Source: JBFJKD01 sp041601945
Lineage (GTDB): Bacteria; Pseudomonadota; Gammaproteobacteria; Pseudomonadales; Porticoccaceae
DNA: 64,000 bases
Reading direction: 5' to 3'
NCBI GenBank assembly: GCA_041601945.1
Contig: JBFIHG010000002.1
Span: 38,631-102,630, forward strand
Below the pieces are notes generated by a model that did no database searches, was not told where the DNA came from, and saw nothing but the letters and a program-made list of their open reading frames with translations. Of this stretch, positions 25,745-34,274 are shown one piece after another (position 1 is the stretch's first letter; each line of letters starts with the position of its first letter). A program made the translations under genes and the position numbers.

Positions 25745-26553
25745 TCTGGTTGCGCAACGATTTAAAAAAAATCTGGGGCGATGGCGACCCTTTTGCGCGT
25801 GTAAAAAACATCAAAGGGAAAATTTATCGGGAGATGTCGGGCCGACGCACACTACAATTCCAGGAGGGCGACGAGTCGTATTTTTTGAAATTGCACCTGG
25901 GTGTCGGCTGGCTGGAAATTATCAAAAATCTGGCTCTGTTGCGCTTGCCAGTGCTTAGTGCGCGCAATGAATACGACGCCATTCGCCGCTGTGAGCGCCT
26001 GCACGTGCAGACCATGTCGCCGGTTGCCTTTGGAGTAAGAGGCCGCAATCCCGCGCGGCGGCAATCGTTTATCGTCACCGAGGATCTGGTGCACACCATC
26101 AGCCTCGAAGATTTATGCCAAGACTGGCCGCGCAACCCGCCACCCTACTGGTTGAAAACGGCGTTAATTAATCAGGTTGCGGATATCAGCCGACGCCTGC
26201 ACGACAACGGCATCAATCATCGCGATTACTACATCTGTCATTTTTTATTAAAAATTCCCAACGGCATCGCTGCGCTCACCCCCCGCGATTTGCGACTATA
26301 TCTGATCGACCTGCACCGTGCTCAGCTACGGGTTGAAACACCGCGACGCTGGATCATCAAGGATCTTGCAGCGCTATATTTTTCAGTACTGAACATTGGC
26401 TTGAGCGAGCGGGATTTGCAGCGCTTCGTGCGTCGTTACACGGGCCTGCCGTTGAAGCAGGCCATGGTCGAACATGAATGGTTATGGCGACCGCTGATTA
26501 AAAAAGCCGCCAAACTACAACGGCGGCAGGCACGTTACGGCGGAGAGTTATAA
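25741..26553 (+). CDS. waaP: LPS core heptose(I) kinase
   Basis: 270 residues from ATG 25741, which overlaps the waaG stop. It has a protein-kinase-like fold: NHRDYYICHFLL (catalytic Asp162, the WaaP HRDxxxxH motif) and LIDLHRAQ (Asp190, Mg-binding). WaaP phosphorylates heptose I of the inner core, which is essential for outer membrane integrity in Pseudomonas. No waaQ or waaC/F heptosyltransferases are visible here. Confidence 0.93.
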   Translation: MIWLRNDLKKIWGDGDPFARVKNIKGKIYREMSGRRTLQFQEGDESYFLKLHLGVGWLEIIKNLALLRLPVLSARNEYDAIRRCERLHVQTMSPVAFGVRGRNPARRQSFIVTEDLVHTISLEDLCQDWPRNPPPYWLKTALINQVADISRRLHDNGINHRDYYICHFLLKIPNGIAALTPRDLRLYLIDLHRAQLRVETPRRWIIKDLAALYFSVLNIGLSERDLQRFVRRYTGLPLKQAMVEHEWLWRPLIKKAAKLQRRQARYGGEL

Positions 26554-26590
26554 ACCTATTAATCCGCAAGGCAGATCGAAATTCGAATAA

Positions 26591-26651
26591 AAATGGCGCC
26601 CAATCCAAACCACCCCAATGATTTGATGAATCGTATTGCAATGCGCCATTT
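26591..26651. terminator. Inverted repeat between waaP and the convergent pyruvyltransferase gene
   Basis: AAATGGCGC (26591-26599) and GCGCCATTT (26643-26651) are perfect 9-bp complements around a 43-base spacer. ATCCTTTT follows. It lies between convergent genes, where a bidirectional terminator is expected, though the loop is long. Confidence 0.4.
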
Positions 26652-26665
26652 ATCCTTTTCATAGA

Positions 26666-27568
26666 TTAACCAGAAGGACCTGCTATGCGCTCGAAAGCTG
26701 CTTGAAAATTCTGAGTTATTTCCGTTTTCAAAGCGCCTAATTCAATTGGCGCAGGTGACCAGTCTATTTTTTTTGCTAACTTAGCGTTGATTAATGGCGC
26801 CAAAATACCTGACGTTTTTACATAATTAATTTTAATAAGATCAGAAATTATTTTTACTCGATAATCATCGCGCTTAGCCGAATCATAAAGAAAAATCACA
26901 GGGATACCCATGGCGATGCAAGGCATTGCGCAATGTATTTTTGAGGTTATCACGAGCTTCGCCCGATCGCGGTATTGCGCCAAAAGCTCCTCCGCGAGTG
27001 CCAGTTTGAGTTGGGTATTGGTAATTGGAAGCCGCACTCTGGCCTGATCAACCATGATCGCCTGACGGCGAATTTCCTTTGGAATGGCGTAACGGGCATT
27101 TTTTGAAATCCCAACAATAAATACTTGCCCATCTTTCGGCACGTCTTTGCGCCTGGGAAGCGTGAGCGTGACACAACGACTATAATAAGCTTCAACACCA
27201 TGTCGAGCCAATATCTCCATTGTACCCTTGTCTCTACAGCCAATGGGCTGCCAACGTTTAAGATAAGCAATCCCACTATCACTACAAACAACTTTTTCCG
27301 TTTTGGACGTCATATGAAATGAGAAGAAAATTGGCTTTACCATCGGGGATGGAGGCCAATTTTCGGTATTCATAAAAAACCCGTTTAGCGGTACGGCGCA
27401 TGATTCTGTTACTTGATTTAGAGCCTCGCGACATACATATCCATCAACTCGAGGCAAAAGCCGACTAACCGCCAGCGTTTGAATATCGTCGCCGAGATTA
27501 AAAGAGTTTTCAAAAACCTTTCCCGTATACTCCAAGACACATACTTTTTTAAATAGAACATTTACCAT
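26666..27568 (-). CDS. Polysaccharide pyruvyltransferase family protein
   Basis: 300 residues. The N-terminal NLGDDIQTLAVSRLLP matches the opening of the PS_pyruv_trans family. WQPIGCRDKGTMEILARHGVEAYYSRCVTLTLPRR and later ITSKIHCAMPCIAMGIPVIFLYD are typical of the GT-B-like core. Family members add pyruvate ketals or act as related transferases in exopolysaccharide synthesis, using phosphoenolpyruvate. Its ATG overlaps the TAA of the QueC-like gene by one base (TAATG), so the two products are made together and may act together. The base composition is visibly more AT-rich than in the neighbouring waa genes, which suggests horizontal transfer. The exact product is unknown. Confidence 0.8.
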   Translation of the reverse strand: MVNVLFKKVCVLEYTGKVFENSFNLGDDIQTLAVSRLLPRVDGYVCREALNQVTESCAVPLNGFFMNTENWPPSPMVKPIFFSFHMTSKTEKVVCSDSGIAYLKRWQPIGCRDKGTMEILARHGVEAYYSRCVTLTLPRRKDVPKDGQVFIVGISKNARYAIPKEIRRQAIMVDQARVRLPITNTQLKLALAEELLAQYRDRAKLVITSKIHCAMPCIAMGIPVIFLYDSAKRDDYRVKIISDLIKINYVKTSGILAPLINAKLAKKIDWSPAPIELGALKTEITQNFQAAFERIAGPSG

Positions 27569-28725
27569 TATATTTTTCGCTGTATCTTTCTTACAATACG
27601 CCTCATATTACTAACCACCCTTCGCCCTTTCATAATAATTTTGTTCATATATTTTGGTCGATCAACAATATGCTGCCATGACTGATATATATCGGTACCA
27701 CTCAACCCAGCCGACTGCATGGCCAATATATTATCCTGAGTAAATTTAACTAGCGATTCGTCGTAAATAAGCAACTTACGGATGTCAGTCGCCCGCAATC
27801 GGGAGGGGAACGTCGTTGCCATATCAAGCACACCCATTGCGTAGAGGCTTGTCTTGGTTCTAAGGCATTTTTCACAACGCTCACAGTTGTATGCACCATC
27901 GACACTCTCCCAACATACTCTAAGGTGATTTAATACAAGTTGATTTTTTGCAATCGTTGTAATTTTTTCTGACCGGCTTGCTTCACAGCCATCGTGGATA
28001 ATTTCAAGTTTTCCATCGGAAAACAGCGGGTCGGTTTCGGGATGCGAACCCCAGGGAATTAAATTTTTATGCTCAAACGAAGATGGAATATATAGGCGAT
28101 CCAGATAATCGCTCAATTGCCGCGCAACGGCACCAAGACCATAGCCATGTGCGTGGGCTCCCCAGCGACCATAGTCTCTGTATACCCGTATACTGTTTGT
28201 TTCAATCTGGACGAAGCGAACACCGGTTTCAGCCTCTATAGCTCGCCCCATAGCAGTAATCGCCGCCCTCCTGGGGGTATCAGTCAGCTTCACATCATAA
28301 CCGTGAACATAGATCAGGTCAGTGATATCGCTCTTATTCTTAATAAACGTATAGAATGAATCCACACCGCCGGTAAAGAAGCTACCAACCCTCCCCGTTT
28401 TAGGCATGTCTCGCTCAATGACTGTGTCCGCAACCAGTTTGATTTTTTGGTAACTGGGAAACCAATCAGTGAATGTCTCAATTAATCGTTGTTGATTATG
28501 AATGAATGCAGAGGAGATCGGATCAATAATGTGAAGATCCAGGCCATGTTTCATGCCACCCAATGCACCCATCGCGACCGCAGACTCTGCGCTGGCATTG
28601 AGCTTTACATCGTCTGATGCAAAGTACAGGTGGTAACTACGGCCATTAATGGACAGGTCGTAATCCACCCGATTGCCGTTAACGACACCACCCGTTATTG
28701 TTATGTCCTCGTCCGTTAATGCCAT
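27568..28725 (-). CDS. QueC-like PP-loop ATPase in a polysaccharide islet
   Basis: 385 residues from ATG 28725 (MALTDEDITITGG); a GTG at 28758 would add 11 residues. The first 100 residues look beta-rich. A PP-loop ATP-pyrophosphatase motif follows (FFTGGVDSF, residues 116-124; consensus SGGxDS). A cysteine set then follows: Cys271-x9-Cys281-x2-Cys284-x2-Cys287, the same spacing as the zinc site of QueC (7-cyano-7-deazaguanine synthase). The C-terminal 80 residues are basic (GRRVVSNMRRIVRKIQRKI). QueC converts a carboxyl to a nitrile through an adenylate and amide. Here an adenylation/amidation of a sugar or surface-polymer carboxyl is an inference only. No queD, queE or queF lies nearby. It is translationally coupled to the pyruvyltransferase-family gene. 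Confidence 0.75.
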   Translation of the reverse strand: MALTDEDITITGGVVNGNRVDYDLSINGRSYHLYFASDDVKLNASAESAVAMGALGGMKHGLDLHIIDPISSAFIHNQQRLIETFTDWFPSYQKIKLVADTVIERDMPKTGRVGSFFTGGVDSFYTFIKNKSDITDLIYVHGYDVKLTDTPRRAAITAMGRAIEAETGVRFVQIETNSIRVYRDYGRWGAHAHGYGLGAVARQLSDYLDRLYIPSSFEHKNLIPWGSHPETDPLFSDGKLEIIHDGCEASRSEKITTIAKNQLVLNHLRVCWESVDGAYNCERCEKCLRTKTSLYAMGVLDMATTFPSRLRATDIRKLLIYDESLVKFTQDNILAMQSAGLSGTDIYQSWQHIVDRPKYMNKIIMKGRRVVSNMRRIVRKIQRKI

Positions 28726-28747
28726 AGGGCCAGACTCATCTTCCCTG

Positions 28748-28861
28748 TTATGTAACACTTATGTCGGAGAATTTTACCTGAAGACCATTACGCCGTACAA
28801 CCACAGCATCCACGGTATCACCAAATTTCGCTATATTTGCACCAAGCACGCGACGCACCAA
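28748..28861 (-). other. 37-codon open stretch upstream of the QueC-like gene
   Basis: From TTG 28861 or GTG 28858 to TAA 28748-28750, the minus strand reads a protein-like sequence (VRRVLGANIAKFGDTVDAV and so on). It ends just before the QueC-like start and would overlap its alternative GTG start by 11 bases. It could be a leader peptide, a remnant of a lost gene's 3' end, or chance. I see no ribosome-binding site in front of it. Confidence 0.3.
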
Positions 28862-29378
28862 ACTCTGTTAAATCAATAGTCAAAACTCAGTTCTAAAAGG
28901 GTGGGCCAACCTCAAGCGAAATCACCCACGCGGTGCAAATGTAACCTGCTTTAATGCTACTCTAGTGAGCAAATCACAACCTGTACCCAATCGACCAGAT
29001 CGCTAGACACGAATTCGCCCTGAGTGATATGAGGGCACGTATCTCTTAAGTACTCCTAAATTTGGGTTACTTGTACCTATTACCGTTTGAAGAAGCTAAC
29101 TCTTCATCCGACAACAATCTGACAACGGTAAGCCACGCTCCCACTTGCATACCAAAACTGGCCAACATGTAAGCATCCCCCCAAGAGACACGACGTTAAC
29201 ACACCTCAATACGGCCATACGCCTATCGAATTTGGCGCATTACTCCTTCTCACAAAAAGGCCTGGAGATGAGCGACGAACTATAAGCCCTCAATGTATTC
29301 AAAAAGAACCCCCTCCAAGACTATAATGAGCCATATCAAATTTAATCACCCCTGGCCATAATAGAAGAAAGATATTGG
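28862..29378. other. Gene-free, AT-rich gap between QueC-like gene and GT2 gene
   Basis: About 515 bases of low-GC, stop-rich DNA between divergent genes. I see no convincing coding frame, tRNA or insertion-sequence end. It must hold the promoters of both flanking genes; a CTATAATG at 29322-29329 is a possible -10 for the glycosyltransferase. The decayed look fits an old recombination or island junction. Confidence 0.5.
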
Positions 29379-30314
29379 ATGAAAGCCCATCAACTGTTAT
29401 TCAGCATAATTATCCCATCATACAACTACGGGCTTTCACTAGGCCGTGCGATTGAATCAGCCCTGTGTCAGGTTGGCGACGATTACGAACTAGTCATTAT
29501 CGATGATGGTTCCACCGATAATACCGCAGATGTTGTCAGCGCCCTCCAGTCAAAGCATCCCTCTCGCATCGCATATTACACCCAGGAAAACGCCGGCCCA
29601 GCCGCTGCCCGCAATCGAGGTATAGATGTGAGCACTGCTCGCTATCTAGTTTTCCTCGATGCCGATGACGCGCTGACAGAATCAGCCTTGCAGCTTTTCC
29701 GCGATAGAATTAACCTACAACCTGATGCTGGAATAATAATCGGCGGCCATTTGAGTATCAGCCAACGCGGAACCGAAGAGCAAGCACGTTATCGTTCACC
29801 CGGCATTCTTCCTGTTGATTCGTTATCCCGGCTGCGGGCCTACCTGCTGGATAAATCTTTGACGATATCAAACGGGGCCTGCGCTATACGCCGCGATGTA
29901 TTTGATCAATACAGATATCCGGCGCACTTTAGGAGCAGCGAGGACATTCCGGTATTTGCTTATATCCTGGCTAATTTTTCAGTATCCGCCATCAACCAGC
30001 CCATCGCCAAAGTCTACTTACATACAGATAGTTTGCGACATAACGTTCACCACGCCAGAACCATTGGCGACAGTCTTGTGGACGAGGTGTTTTCGCCAGA
30101 TAGGATGCCTGGTGCCTTACAAGTATTGAAAAAACCGTTTCGCATACAGCGCAACCTGTCGCTGTCACGCACATTCTTCATCGCGGGCGACCATAAGGCC
30201 TGTTACCTTTTGTTTATCGCCGCACTAAAGTTAAATTGGCGAGTATTATTTAAATGGTCATACTCCGGTAAAGCCATCCGCGCTTTCCTAAAAAACGGAG
30301 CCGAAAAGCGCTGA
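29379..30314 (+). CDS. Family 2 glycosyltransferase
   Basis: 311 residues of GT-A fold: FSIIIPSYNYG at the N-terminus, VIIDDGSTDNT (first Asp pair), ENAGPAAARNRGI and VFLDADDAL (DXD-type metal site near residue 95). It is a typical inverting GT2 for O-antigen or capsule synthesis. The donor and acceptor cannot be told from sequence. It starts at ATG 29379 with a weak AGAAGAAAG upstream. It is divergent from the QueC-like and pyruvyltransferase genes, with the sulfotransferase gene 550 bases downstream. Confidence 0.9.
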   Translation: MKAHQLLFSIIIPSYNYGLSLGRAIESALCQVGDDYELVIIDDGSTDNTADVVSALQSKHPSRIAYYTQENAGPAAARNRGIDVSTARYLVFLDADDALTESALQLFRDRINLQPDAGIIIGGHLSISQRGTEEQARYRSPGILPVDSLSRLRAYLLDKSLTISNGACAIRRDVFDQYRYPAHFRSSEDIPVFAYILANFSVSAINQPIAKVYLHTDSLRHNVHHARTIGDSLVDEVFSPDRMPGALQVLKKPFRIQRNLSLSRTFFIAGDHKACYLLFIAALKLNWRVLFKWSYSGKAIRAFLKNGAEKR

Positions 30315-30355
30315 AAAGGGGCATGCTTTGGCCACGGGCAGTTGTGTTTTAAAGA

Positions 30356-30661
30356 GTGGTTATCCGTTATCTGGCCGATGAGGCCTGCGCGTACGGCATC
30401 GCGCTGCGCCCTGCTATCCGGAGCCTGCCAGTGGAAGGATTATGGAGCCCGAGCCTCGATGCCGCGTCGCGAACGGACAAAGCTATGGCCCTGGCCATGC
30501 ACCATGACCTGCAGGAGAAACCGCCGATCAAGCAGCGCGTTCGCCGATTGATTCAACGCCTGCTTGCCGCTCGCCGCTGGCCAACTTCGGGCGAGGACAA
30601 ATTCTTTCGCAAAGCGGTACGCGCTCACGAACTGTTCTGGGTGCGCTCCTTCGACGACTAG
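30356..30661 (+). CDS. Unrecognised 101-residue protein, possibly the end of a lost gene
   Basis: The frame opens right after a TAA and starts at a GTG (30356) with no ribosome-binding site. It is GC-rich with good coding character. The sequence reads as the C-terminal part of a larger protein (SRTDKAMALAMHHDLQ, KQRVRRLIQRLL, then EDKFFRKAVRAHELFWVRSFDD). I do not recognise the family. Its composition differs from the AT-richer glycosyltransferase before it. A 5'-truncated remnant is my preferred reading; a short real gene is possible. Confidence 0.35.
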   Translation: MVIRYLADEACAYGIALRPAIRSLPVEGLWSPSLDAASRTDKAMALAMHHDLQEKPPIKQRVRRLIQRLLAARRWPTSGEDKFFRKAVRAHELFWVRSFDD

Positions 30662-30865
30662 CTGGTTGAGCACAGCCAATCACATCACTATGGCATAATG
30701 AGCGATCTCCAGAGAAACGATCATGCGCGCTCGCAGCGGGTAAAAACTGATGCCAACCAGGACACTAAAAATAGTACGTAGCCTGCTGTATACGTCCGTT
30801 GAGTTGCGCCTGGAATCAAAAAAAATACACCGCCGCCATTCTCCAGCTCCCGCGGATATTGCTGC

Positions 30866-31600
30866 ATGTTAAATCCAGAAAAATACGTAAAAATCTTTCT
30901 TAAAAAAAGAAAGGTGCGCCGACAAACGCCGCAAGTGTGGCTTTTACCGAAGGCCCGGCTTGGATATATACAAATCCCCAAAGTAGCGAGCCGCTCCATA
31001 CGCGCCAGTATTATAGAAATGGCGCGGGGGGAAATGGAACACGGCACGGCCCCACAAGCAATATCTGACTCGGAGGTAGAAGAACAATTTAGCAGCCACA
31101 TGCAACAGAGAAAACTCGCGGGCCTGAGTAAAGATAATTTTCTATTCGCATTTGTGCGCAACCCTCTCGCCCGCCTGTATTCCGGTTATATGAACAAGCT
31201 CATCGATCCACAGTCGAGAGATAGCCGCAACATATTTGCTCACATGGATATGCCAATGGGCATGGACTTCGAAAGTTTTGTTATGCGCGTTGCGGAATTA
31301 AAGAATAATGAACTAGATCGTCATCTTAGACCTCAGCACTGGTTCCTGACCTACGAAGGTCGACTGTTTGTAAACTACGTCGGAAAGATGGAAACTTTTT
31401 CGGCTGACTGGACCATACTCCAGAACAAATTCGGCTTACCCCACTTATCGCATAAAAATTCGAGTAGTGCGATGGGCATGCAAACTGGGCACCAGTTCAC
31501 ACGCCGGCTCGCAGAAATCGCGATTGAGCGCTACAAGGAGGACTTAGAATTATTCGGATATGGGGATCAGGTGCGGCAATTTATGGGTGGGCTGGATTGA
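30866..31600 (+). CDS. Sulfotransferase family protein (sulfotransfer_2 type)
   Basis: 244 residues. The PAPS 5'-phosphosulfate loop is IQIPKVASRSIR near residue 35-46. The 3'-phosphate motif is FVRNPLARLYSGY near residue 90-102, as in Golgi carbohydrate sulfotransferases of the HNK-1/chondroitin type and their bacterial relatives. It likely sulfates a surface sugar, using PAPS made by CysC (6.6-7.2 kb). The first 30 residues are strongly basic (VKIFLKKRKVRRQ) with no clear signal peptide. It belongs to the same accessory polysaccharide islet as the GT2 and pyruvyltransferase genes. Confidence 0.85.
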   Translation: MLNPEKYVKIFLKKRKVRRQTPQVWLLPKARLGYIQIPKVASRSIRASIIEMARGEMEHGTAPQAISDSEVEEQFSSHMQQRKLAGLSKDNFLFAFVRNPLARLYSGYMNKLIDPQSRDSRNIFAHMDMPMGMDFESFVMRVAELKNNELDRHLRPQHWFLTYEGRLFVNYVGKMETFSADWTILQNKFGLPHLSHKNSSSAMGMQTGHQFTRRLAEIAIERYKEDLELFGYGDQVRQFMGGLD

Positions 31601-31967
31601 TGTATCGGGACCCTCTCAGAATACTTCCCGAGTGCACACCGATTCGTCGGCATAGTTTATTCCGCGCGTCCTGCAACCAGTAGCCACGGACTGCAAACTC
31701 GGGCAACTATCGCGGCAGCTTGATCCTCGATTGCGGCATGTAGTGAGAGGATCACCAGTGCGGCAGGATAATATGTCGTCCCGCCTTGAGCTAATTTTTG
31801 GACGTTTTAAACGCGATTTTGGTAGCCCGCCGGACGTATGCTAAGCTCTAATCGTGGCGCGAAGCCTGTTTAACCAATTCGCACACGATCTGCGCAGGCC
31901 ACGCTGCCCTTAAACCACTTTCTGCTTAAGCCATGCTAAAAAAATAACATTCATAGCGATGACGTCC
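31601..31967. other. Gene-free gap after the sulfotransferase gene
   Basis: About 365 bases with no convincing open frame on either strand. A small palindrome CGTTTTAAACG (31804-31814) stands out. The promoter of the next gene should lie in its 3' half. Confidence 0.45.
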
Positions 31968-32561
31968 ATGAAAAAAATTCTGTTTATCGCACTATTGATA
32001 TTCGTCGCCTGGAAACTATCCAACGGGCCAGGCGAGGTAACCCTCGGCCCTGGCGTCATGGCGAAGGAGGCCCCTGTGCAACAGGATGCGGTTTCTCTAC
32101 AAAAATTCCAACTGGACGATTACGAAATCATTCCGGCGGCGCGCTTTGATATCAGGGCCAAGGTGCTGGGCAGCAAGAGCTACACCTTTGGACGCGAAGC
32201 GGATGTGTCACCGATTGATCTCACTTTAGGATGGGGGCCCATGTCCGACGAAAGTATTTTGCAGAAAATACAAATTTCGCAAAGCAATCGCTTCTATCGA
32301 TGGCGCGTGGAGGAGTTTCCGATCCCCCGTCGCGAGATCGAAACGAACAGTGCCAATATGCACATGATTCCAGCCAACAAAATTATTGCGAGTAAAATAA
32401 AGGCTGCGCGCCACGGGGATATCATCACACTGTCTGGCCACCTGGTAAACGTCAAAGCCAGGGACGGATGGATGTGGAAAAGCTCCCTGACACGTCAGGA
32501 CACCGGCAGAGGCGCCTGCGAACTGATCTGGGTTGAGCAATTTGATGTGGTCACTCTGTAA
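31968..32561 (+). CDS. Conserved membrane-anchored protein of unknown function
   Basis: 197 residues from ATG 31968 (MKKILFIALLIFVAWKL); an ATG three codons earlier (31959) is equally open, and neither has a clear ribosome site. One N-terminal hydrophobic helix (residues 3-17) would anchor or export it. The soluble part contains FDIRAKVLGSKSYTFGREADVSPIDLTLGWGPMSDESIL and NMHMIPANKII, which look well conserved and are, from memory, shared with unnamed gammaproteobacterial proteins. I know no function. The final 40 residues (LSGHLVNVKARDGWMWKSSLTRQDTG) suggest a periplasmic beta domain. Confidence 0.75.
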   Translation: MKKILFIALLIFVAWKLSNGPGEVTLGPGVMAKEAPVQQDAVSLQKFQLDDYEIIPAARFDIRAKVLGSKSYTFGREADVSPIDLTLGWGPMSDESILQKIQISQSNRFYRWRVEEFPIPRREIETNSANMHMIPANKIIASKIKAARHGDIITLSGHLVNVKARDGWMWKSSLTRQDTGRGACELIWVEQFDVVTL

Positions 32562-32665
32562 ACCGCCAATCCATTAGTAGATACAAACAGTGGAAGCACG
32601 ACAACGCTCCTGCTACGCAACAATGCTACACTTTGTAAAATTCCAGATAACATACGGGGATCACT

Positions 32666-33250
32666 ATGGCACGCGTGGCAATAGTTAAAGAAACAAGCAG
32701 CAACGATCCGGTCATCACGGCAATATTTGACTGGGTAACTCAAATGGAAGGCGCTGTACCCAATCATTTTTTTGTCGAGATGAATTTTCCGGAGCACTTC
32801 AAGGCAAAACTCGGCGCCACTCGTGTGCTGTGGGAAATGGGCGAGTTATCCCTTGAGGAGATTCAGCACGTTGGTATTCTGGTTTCTCGGGATAATGGCT
32901 GCGCCTACTGTACGGCGGCGTTTTGTACGATTCTCAACCATGGTTTGGGAAATCCTGACAGCGACGTTGAAACGCTAGCCAGACAGGGAATTGACGCAGT
33001 GACCGACCCGCGCCTTAAAGCGATTCTGACGTTCGCTCTGAAGATCAACAAACATCCGGAGACTACAACCGACGCTGATATGGATGTGTTGCGCGCTCAG
33101 GGACTAACTGACAAAGGTATTGTGCAGCTCGTGCACCTGGTTAGTGATTTTGCGTCGTACAATCGCCTTAATCTGGTACTGCAAACCGACTACGATTACC
33201 GCGACCTGTGGCGCGCGGCTGCGCAGTTAGAGCCACCCGAATCGTCCTGA
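32666..33250 (+). CDS. Carboxymuconolactone decarboxylase/AhpD-fold protein
   Basis: 194 residues, alpha-helical, with the CMD/AhpD motif LVSRDNGCAYCTAAFC near residue 75-90: a CxxC redox pair. The third motif residue that is His in AhpD (CxxCxxxH) is Cys here. Such proteins often reduce peroxides or act as small disulfide reductases. The upstream Glu of the family is present in LEEIQHVGIL. The partner is unknown. It stands alone between an unnamed gene and mtgA. Confidence 0.85.
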   Translation: MARVAIVKETSSNDPVITAIFDWVTQMEGAVPNHFFVEMNFPEHFKAKLGATRVLWEMGELSLEEIQHVGILVSRDNGCAYCTAAFCTILNHGLGNPDSDVETLARQGIDAVTDPRLKAILTFALKINKHPETTTDADMDVLRAQGLTDKGIVQLVHLVSDFASYNRLNLVLQTDYDYRDLWRAAAQLEPPESS

Positions 33251-33377
33251 CTATCGCGGGGTTACCTGCAACAGGAAGCCCCCAATCGCTGTGCCCAAAA
33301 TCATCGAATCAGGGAGGCGGCGGCGTCGACAGGTCTGCCATAATTACACCTGTTGTAGCCCAGAACAGCAAACACCC

Positions 33378-33425
33378 TGATGCGTAATAAAATTGATGCT
33401 TAATAACTGTGATGCGTAAAAACAA
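33378..33425 (+). repeat. Three tandem 16-bp repeats carrying the mtgA start codon
   Basis: TGATGCGTAATAAAAT (33378-33393), TGATGCTTAATAACTG (33394-33409) and TGATGCGTAAAAACAA (33410-33425) are direct tandem copies with exact 16-base spacing. Each has an ATG. The first two ATGs open 7-codon frames that stop at 33403 and 33419; the third is the mtgA start at 33412. The three ATGs are in three different frames and overlap. Confidence 0.85.
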
Positions 33426-34140
33426 TCGCCCAACAACTCGGGGTCGTCATTGGCTCACCAGGGCTTTTTGGTGTGCCCTTGCAGCGTTAGTTGGCCTTCC
33501 GGTACTGGTGATAGTGGGCCTGCGCTGGATACCGCCACCCACCAGTGCTTTTATGCTGGGGTGGCATATCGACCATAGCTTCAAGAATCCACCTGTACAC
33601 GCAAAACTTCACTATCGGTGGTCGCCGTGGGAGCAGATTTCACCATTTGCGCCGCTGGCCATAATCGCCGCCGAAGATCAAAAATTTCCCGATCACTGGG
33701 GTTTTGATTTTACCGCGATTAGTGCAGCACTCGACCACAATCAGCGCGGTGGCCGCCTGCGCGGTGCGAGCACCATTAGCCAGCAAGTGGCCAAGAACCT
33801 GTTTTTATGGTCGGGGCGCAGTTTTATCAGAAAGGGACTGGAAGCCTACCTGACCCTACTAATTGAAACCCTGTGGTCGAAACAGCGCATTCTTGAAGTC
33901 TATTTGAATGTGGTCGAATTTGGCGATGGCGTGTACGGCGTCAATGCCGCGGCCGAACAGTTTTTTGGAACCACGCCGTCGCGACTCAGCCAAACCGAGG
34001 CGGCGCGCCTGGCCGCTGTGTTACCAAACCCAAAAGGCTTTAGTGCCGCTCACCCATCGGCGTATGTCTGGCAACGGGTGCGCTGGATCATCGGGCAGAT
34101 GAATCAGCTTGGCGGTACTGCGTACCTGCAAAAGCTGTGA
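33412..34140 (+). CDS. mtgA: Monofunctional biosynthetic peptidoglycan transglycosylase
   Basis: 242 residues from ATG 33412 (a GTG one codon earlier is less likely). One membrane anchor (residues about 18-40) is followed by a GT51 domain: AAEDQKFPDHWGFD (catalytic Glu), GASTISQQVAKNLFL, RKGLEAYLTLLIETLWSKQRILEVYLN and FGDGVYGVNAAAEQFF. It polymerises lipid II into glycan strands. The start codon lies in the third copy of a 16-bp tandem repeat, without a clear ribosome-binding site, which may keep expression low. Confidence 0.96.
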   Translation: MRKNNRPTTRGRHWLTRAFWCALAALVGLPVLVIVGLRWIPPPTSAFMLGWHIDHSFKNPPVHAKLHYRWSPWEQISPFAPLAIIAAEDQKFPDHWGFDFTAISAALDHNQRGGRLRGASTISQQVAKNLFLWSGRSFIRKGLEAYLTLLIETLWSKQRILEVYLNVVEFGDGVYGVNAAAEQFFGTTPSRLSQTEAARLAAVLPNPKGFSAAHPSAYVWQRVRWIIGQMNQLGGTAYLQKL

Positions 34141-34274
34141 CGGCAACGGACAAATCACCGCCAGCTGCGCAAATTTGCGAATGATGTATCGACGGGTTTC
34201 GCAAACTCTCCGATACTGCAAAAATTACGGAAGCTTTTGGGCGATACGTAGCTATGACAAACCGTGACAAAGCA

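Noticed and set aside
28673..28879. Short + strand frame across the QueC-like start
   Set aside because: It overlaps the start of a well-supported minus-strand gene and has no ribosome site or recognisable sequence.
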